Source: Lutimonas saemankumensis (lineage in GTDB: Bacteria; Bacteroidota; Bacteroidia; Flavobacteriales; Flavobacteriaceae). Taken from it: a stretch of DNA of 64,000 nucleotides. Location: positions 124,001 through 188,000 of the forward strand of contig NZ_JAIUZR010000003.1 in assembly GCF_020171465.1 (NCBI RefSeq). The letters are read 5' to 3'. Below the pieces are notes generated by a model. The model worked only from the letters and a program-made list of their open reading frames with translations, made no database searches and was not told the origin of the DNA. Position numbers and translations under genes: made by a program. This document shows positions 59,629-64,000 of this stretch, piece after piece. Positions within the stretch are counted from its first letter, which is position 1. Every line of letters starts with the position of its first letter.

Positions 59629-60483
59629 ATGATATTAGTAGCAGACAGCGGTTCAACCAAGACAAACTGGATCGCGATAAACGATGAGGGAGAGACACAC
59701 TTCAAAATAGATACTCAAGGACTGAATCCGGCTGTATTTGCCAAGGAAACCCTTATTGACAGGGTTGTGTCAAAACAGGAACTGTTTGACATCAAGGATG
59801 AGGTTAAGGAGATCTACTTTTATGGTGCCGGTTGCGGAACCCAAAATGCTGCTGACTTTTTAAAAGGTATTTTTGAAGGGATTTTTATTAACGCTCATAT
59901 TGAGATCTATGAAGATACCATTGCTGCAGTGAAGTCGCTTCAGACGGATACTCCGGGTGTGGTTTGCATCCTTGGAACAGGATCTAATTGCAGCTACTTT
60001 GACGGAAAGGAAACGCATCAAAAGATAGTTTCTTTAGGTTATATACTGATGGATTCAGCCAGTGGAAATTACTACGGAAAACAGATCATTAAAGATTACT
60101 CTTATGGTAAAATGCCAAAAGAACTTGCTGAAAAATTTGCTTCTGAATACGATCTTTCACCGGACAATATCAAGACCCACCTTTATAAAAAAGACAACCC
60201 AAATACCTATCTGGCAAGCGTTGGAAGATTCCTTATTGAGAACAAAAACAACGATTATGCCCAAAAGATTCTGAAAGACGGATTGCGTTTCTTTATTGAA
60301 AATCAGATTTTACAGTTTGACGAGAGCAAGAATGTTCCGATTTATTTTGTGGGATCAATAGCACACTTTCTTCACGATGAAATCGTCGAGGTGCTTGATG
60401 AATATGGACTGACACTAGGGAAAATCGTAAGACATCCTATTTTGACCCTTGCTGAATCTCATGCAAGTAAACTTTCAAAATAA
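59629..60483 (+). CDS. BadF/BadG-type ATPase, N-acetylglucosamine-kinase-like
   Basis: A 284-aa ASKHA-fold kinase. It has the phosphate 1 motif ADSGSTKTNWIAI, GAGCGTQNAADFLKGI, the catalytic-region ILGTGSNCSYFDG, and the adenosine motif near VGSIAHFLHDEI. Eukaryotic-type GlcNAc kinases and BadF-type ATPases share this fold. Given nagB-lmbE and GH20 elsewhere in the window, phosphorylation of an amino sugar is plausible but unproven. It is followed by a bidirectional terminator. Confidence 0.82.
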   Translation: MILVADSGSTKTNWIAINDEGETHFKIDTQGLNPAVFAKETLIDRVVSKQELFDIKDEVKEIYFYGAGCGTQNAADFLKGIFEGIFINAHIEIYEDTIAAVKSLQTDTPGVVCILGTGSNCSYFDGKETHQKIVSLGYILMDSASGNYYGKQIIKDYSYGKMPKELAEKFASEYDLSPDNIKTHLYKKDNPNTYLASVGRFLIENKNNDYAQKILKDGLRFFIENQILQFDESKNVPIYFVGSIAHFLHDEIVEVLDEYGLTLGKIVRHPILTLAESHASKLSK

Positions 60484-60498
60484 GCGATTTAACATAAT

Positions 60499-60532
60499 AA
60501 AAAAGTGAGGTTATTTAACCTCACTTTTTTTA
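60499..60532. terminator. Bidirectional terminator
   Basis: AAAGTGAGGTTA/TAACCTCACTTT with A- and T-runs, between the convergent BadF-type and ridA genes. Confidence 0.9.
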
Positions 60533-60533
60533 T

Positions 60534-60914
60534 TTAAAGTTTTGCCAGTACCGAAATTTCAACGTTGACATCTTTTGGAAGCCTGGCGACTTCCACTGTC
60601 TCGCGCGCTGGTGCCGTAGCTTCATTGAAAAAGCTTCCATAAATACCATTGATCTTTTGAAAATCATCCATATTCTTGATGAAAATGGTGGTTTTGATTA
60701 CGTTTTCAAAAGACATTCCCGCTTCCTTGAGTACTGCAGAAAGGTTTTTCATGACCTGCTGGGTTTCTTCTACTATATCCTTTGTTACCAGTATACCGGA
60801 TTCAGGGTCTATGGCTATCTGTCCTGAAGTATACAGTGTATTATCTACCAGAACGGCCTGAGAATAAGGGCCAATGGGTGCCGGGGCATTCGAGGTTTCG
60901 ATTATTTTTTTCAT
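60534..60914 (-). CDS. ridA: RidA-family reactive imine deaminase
   Basis: A 126-aa trimeric protein that hydrolyses reactive enamine/imine intermediates. The start is NAPAPIGPYSQAV. YTSGQIAIDPESG and the C-terminal EATAPARETVEVARLPKDVNVEISV hold the conserved Arg and Glu of the active site. It is downstream of lptD on the same strand with an 86-bp gap. Family assignment is secure. Confidence 0.95.
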   Translation of the reverse strand: MKKIIETSNAPAPIGPYSQAVLVDNTLYTSGQIAIDPESGILVTKDIVEETQQVMKNLSAVLKEAGMSFENVIKTTIFIKNMDDFQKINGIYGSFFNEATAPARETVEVARLPKDVNVEISVLAKL

Positions 60915-61000
60915 GTGCTTAATTATTTAATATCAATTGAAATTCATAAAAAGATGCTATTGCTTCTGAGATCCATCCTGGTCCAGCCTGAGGATGAGAA

Positions 61001-63658
61001 CTAGAATAAGCGTCTGTCAGGTACTTTTCGCTGGTCATATTTCAGGTCGCTAAGTGGCCCTGATTTAATACCAATAAAGAAGTAATAGGTAGCTCTATCG
61101 CCAAAAGGAACCCAGTTAAAACTGAATCTCCAGCTGTCCAGGTCTCTTTCAAATCGAAGTTGCGTGTAGGTAATTCCCGCATTTCTAAAATCGTAACCCG
61201 AAGAGATACCAACCCGCCACTTTGGAGAAAATTCAATATTACCCGATACCTGTAAGGAGTTTGCCGTGATTTCGTTCTGCGCACGAGTATTGTTATAGGT
61301 GAGCGAATACCGCAATCGAACATCCCAGGGCATTACGGTTTTGAACAAGGTAGCCTTTTTTACATCTTCCTGATCCGTATTGATCTGCTGGTTTCGTGCG
61401 GTAAGACTTTCTCCAAACATGTTTGAGGCACTTTCACTATTGGGGTCAGAACCGGAGTCTCCTTTAGACTTTTTATCTTTTAACTCCTTACTGGAAATAG
61501 AATAGTTGGCTGTAAAATTGGCATTGGTCAATCGCAGTAAACTTCCTCCATTGTTGATATTGAATTCATTGATTTTTGATCCATTTGCGTTTATGGCGTA
61601 CGGATCCATGGTTGCGTTGAGGTTTAATGCAAGTTTGTTTTTTAAAATGGCCGTACCTGCGGTCATTCGCAGCGGGCTCCAGTTCAGGGAATCTGCTGCG
61701 ATGTTATAACTCGTTGACAGGTTCAGGTTGTTCAAAATTTTTACCTTTCGAGGTTCATCATCTTCTTCCGCGTCTTTAGCTTCTACCTTGGCCTCGAGGG
61801 TGTTGTTCAGGGACATCCCTATCGAACTGGATTCGTTTTTGGAGGGGGCACCGTATAGCCCGTTTTGAAATCGTGAATACTCCCTGATGTCTTCCGGATC
61901 GATGCTCGCCTGGTATTCATCATAGTACTGGCTAAAATCAGGACGATAGCTGTACGATATGGCGGGCCTCATCACATGGCGGATCGCCTTTAAACGCCCT
62001 TTTTTAAAATTGAACATACCGTAGATGGTGGTACCGGCAGAAATCCCGGCTGAATATTCCCTGTAGGTATCAAAGCCATTGACCGTATCGGTTACGACTT
62101 CGTTGATTTCATCATCCCAATACCTGTCAATGGTTTTAAAATACCAGACATCCTTATATACAATTGTCGGGGCCAAACTCACAAATTTTAATACTTTGGC
62201 GTTTGTACTCATGGAAATATCATGCCTGATTCCGGTCTGAGCCTCATCAAACATTTTTGCGGTACCGAATTCTTCATCGGTAGTGGATATCCTGTTCTGG
62301 GCATTCATGGCATAGGTTACCCCGATATTCTGAATCGGGTTCTTTTTTGATCCCGATTTTGGAGCGAACGGATAGATCCGGTCCATGTTCAAAACCAGTG
62401 AAGGAAGGTTCATATCGATCCGTTCTGTGTTGGTGTTCTGGGTGTGGGTGGCCGAAGCATTCAGATTAAATGGCGTTCCCACAAACTTTTTGTAATAGCT
62501 CACAGAAGAAGCAAAGGTATTGGTCAGGTAAAAAGGCGAACTGGCCTCATTGATGGATTCCTGAAAAAAACTACTGCTACCAAAGTTTACAGAGGCGGAG
62601 AACCTTGAGGTTGGGTTCGACGTGGCTGACTGACTGTGTGACCATCGAATAAAGAAATTATTGGCCTTGCTGTAATCAGGAAACCCCTTCTGGCTATTGA
62701 TCAGGTTCTCATATCGAAAACTGAAATTGCCTGAAAACTTATACCTTAGGTTATAATTGGATTCCGCCCTGAGCCCCCAGCTGCCATTGGTGTAGATGTC
62801 ACCCAGGATGGCGAGGTCAAAATAATCGTTTACGGCAAAATAATACCCTCCATTTTGCAGAAAGTACCCCTGATTGTTGTTCTGTCCCCAGGTAGGGATG
62901 ATAAAACCGGAAGCCCTTCCGCTGGTCAGGGGAGAATAAAAGAAAGGCAATATCAAAGGGGTTGGCACATCGGAAATAACCAGATTACTCATTCCACCCA
63001 CGATCTTGCTGTCAGGAACGATCTTGATATTGTTCGTTTGCACATAGTAATCAGGATTCTCTTTCTGAGAGGTTGTAAAACGGGCCCTGTTGATATAAAA
63101 GGTACTGTCATTTTCCTTTTTTGAAACGTCTCCCGTGATGATCATTCCTTGTTGCTCTGTTCTCGAATTATAGATCAGGGCCTTTTTGTTTTCAAAATTA
63201 TAGATCAGGGAATCCTGTGTTGAGGCCTGCCGGCCCTGCGTAAACTGGGGGCGCTGGATATAGGCCCCTGCAGAGTCAAAGATCCCGGTAGCTATGGCGA
63301 GGCTGTTCTTGTAGTCTATGATGATCTTTCCGGCCTTGAGTTCAATATCCTGATAATAGAGTTCTGCCTCATCATACAGGGTAGCCCTTTGATTAATAAA
63401 ATCATTGGAAAGATAATCTTTTGACCTGTGGATGATGTTGTCTTCAAGATATTCAGGGGTGATCTGAACGGTATCCACTTTAGTGGTATCTATAAGCGAA
63501 AGTACCGAAAATCCTGCATCAGGTACCTTTAGACTGTCTGATCTATTTATATTGTTTTCTCTACTTTCCGGATTTTGAGTCTCCTGGCTCTGAGCCGATT
63601 GACATACAAAACAAAAAATAAGGGCAAAGAAAAGTAAGTATCTTAAATTTGTATACAA
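61001..63658 (-). CDS. lptD: LPS assembly protein LptD (Bacteroidota type)
   Basis: An 885-aa outer-membrane protein that inserts lipopolysaccharide. It has a signal peptide, then an OstA-like beta-jellyroll domain (about 80-215: YLSNDFINQRATLYDEAELYYQDIELKAGKI), and a long LptD barrel (about 240-885). No ATG is in frame before the hydrophobic core, so translation must start at a TTG (63656-63658, MYTNLRYLLFF), unless ATA is used. It is divergent from an amidase gene whose promoter overlaps its first codons. ridA follows on the same strand. Confidence 0.85.
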   Translation of the reverse strand: MYTNLRYLLFFALIFCFVCQSAQSQETQNPESRENNINRSDSLKVPDAGFSVLSLIDTTKVDTVQITPEYLEDNIIHRSKDYLSNDFINQRATLYDEAELYYQDIELKAGKIIIDYKNSLAIATGIFDSAGAYIQRPQFTQGRQASTQDSLIYNFENKKALIYNSRTEQQGMIITGDVSKKENDSTFYINRARFTTSQKENPDYYVQTNNIKIVPDSKIVGGMSNLVISDVPTPLILPFFYSPLTSGRASGFIIPTWGQNNNQGYFLQNGGYYFAVNDYFDLAILGDIYTNGSWGLRAESNYNLRYKFSGNFSFRYENLINSQKGFPDYSKANNFFIRWSHSQSATSNPTSRFSASVNFGSSSFFQESINEASSPFYLTNTFASSVSYYKKFVGTPFNLNASATHTQNTNTERIDMNLPSLVLNMDRIYPFAPKSGSKKNPIQNIGVTYAMNAQNRISTTDEEFGTAKMFDEAQTGIRHDISMSTNAKVLKFVSLAPTIVYKDVWYFKTIDRYWDDEINEVVTDTVNGFDTYREYSAGISAGTTIYGMFNFKKGRLKAIRHVMRPAISYSYRPDFSQYYDEYQASIDPEDIREYSRFQNGLYGAPSKNESSSIGMSLNNTLEAKVEAKDAEEDDEPRKVKILNNLNLSTSYNIAADSLNWSPLRMTAGTAILKNKLALNLNATMDPYAINANGSKINEFNINNGGSLLRLTNANFTANYSISSKELKDKKSKGDSGSDPNSESASNMFGESLTARNQQINTDQEDVKKATLFKTVMPWDVRLRYSLTYNNTRAQNEITANSLQVSGNIEFSPKWRVGISSGYDFRNAGITYTQLRFERDLDSWRFSFNWVPFGDRATYYFFIGIKSGPLSDLKYDQRKVPDRRLF

Positions 63659-63678
63659 TGCTATAAATAGTATTTTTG
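63648..63678 (+). promoter_or_regulatory. Perfect flavobacterial promoter of the amidase gene
   Basis: TTTG (63648-63651), a 19-bp spacer and TATTTTTG (63671-63678). The -33 part lies within the first codons of lptD. Confidence 0.65.
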
Positions 63679-63770
63679 TAAAAAAATGCCAATTTTTTTA
63701 AAGTTACAAACTTACATATATTTTTTCAGTGGCATAAACTTAATAGAGAAAAACTAGAGGGATAAAAAGC

Positions 63771-64000
63771 ATGTTGGATTTAAGAAAAAAGGGAGATTTA
63801 TTTTGGTTTTCAAGGGTGGTTCTGATTACAATGGGGTTGTTGTTTTTTCAGACAGGAATTTCTGCTCAGGACAATTTTACAGTGGTTCTTGATGCAGGGC
63901 ACGGAGGAAAGGACCCCGGCAGGCCGGCTAAGAATTATGTGGAGAAAGATATAGCCCTTAATATCGTTTTGAAACTGGGTGAAAAACTGAATACGCTTGA
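63771..64000 (+). CDS. N-acetylmuramoyl-L-alanine amidase, N-terminal part
   Basis: The first 76 codons, up to the right edge of the window. A hydrophobic signal sequence (about 12-32) is followed by VVLDAGHGGKDPG with the zinc His, and VEKDIALNIVLKLG with the zinc Glu, the start of the Amidase_3 domain. It would cut the stem peptide from muramic acid in the periplasm. It is divergent from lptD, sharing the intergenic region. Confidence 0.88.
   Translation, partial: MLDLRKKGDLFWFSRVVLITMGLLFFQTGISAQDNFTVVLDAGHGGKDPGRPAKNYVEKDIALNIVLKLGEKLNTL

Overview
The window reads as a chromosomal segment of a marine-type member of the Bacteroidota, most likely a Flavobacteriia. The evidence is a SusC/SusD pair, FG-GAP/ASPIC and DUF1080 lipoproteins, an S46 dipeptidyl peptidase, a NagB-LmbE fusion, an LptD of Bacteroidota type, and many upstream regions carrying TAnnTTTG, the -7 element of the Bacteroidota housekeeping sigma factor. 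Genes are closely packed. I see no rRNA, tRNA, CRISPR array, insertion sequence or prophage. The species cannot be named from the sequence.

Layout. 1-9.6 kb: the htpG 3' end, a VanX-like dipeptidase, an S1/P1 nuclease, a porin-glnK-amt nitrogen operon (minus strand) with a 388-bp regulatory region holding two similar dyads, two very small genes (DUF4177-like, Arc/RHH), an S46 peptidase and a DUF4421 protein. 9.7-16.7 kb: DUF819 membrane protein, DUF4369 lipoprotein, AIM24-like and DUF4442 proteins, then a DUF4870-PadR-PspC-DUF2807 envelope cluster. 16.8-34.9 kb: a glycoside locus with no glycoside hydrolase. It holds LytT/LytS regulators joined to a giant FG-GAP/ASPIC lipoprotein, SusD, SusC, a DUF1080 lipoprotein, a divergent AraC regulator, a TIM-barrel lipoprotein, two Gfo/Idh/MocA oxidoreductases (one Tat-exported) and two more DUF1080 lipoproteins. 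This is the gene content expected for oxidation of a glycoside to a 3-keto sugar followed by non-hydrolytic cleavage, mostly in the periplasm. 34.9-42.3 kb: amino-sugar and sugar use (PfkB kinase, MFS sugar porter, NagB-LmbE, GH20 hexosaminidase, SMP-30 protein).

42.4-47.6 kb: central carbon metabolism. An ATP-type PfkA and GapA form an operon preceded by a perfect CGAAATCGATTTCG palindrome. They are followed by a second phosphofructokinase with pyrophosphate-type residues, an HMG-CoA lyase and a polyphosphate-glucokinase-like ROK protein. 47.8-51.3 kb: a small outer-membrane protein, an ICMT-like methyltransferase, and a porin / FMN-binding protein / 4-TM membrane protein operon. That operon has a perfect TTG-N19-TAnnTTTG promoter flanked by Fur/PerR-like dyads and is my best candidate for an undescribed system, possibly metal-linked extracytoplasmic electron transfer. 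51.3-64 kb: housekeeping genes (guaB with a palindrome at its transcription start, a DEAD-box helicase, an ABC-F protein with one degenerate ATP site, xerD, aroQ, a BadF-type kinase, ridA, lptD and the start of an N-acetylmuramoyl-L-alanine amidase).
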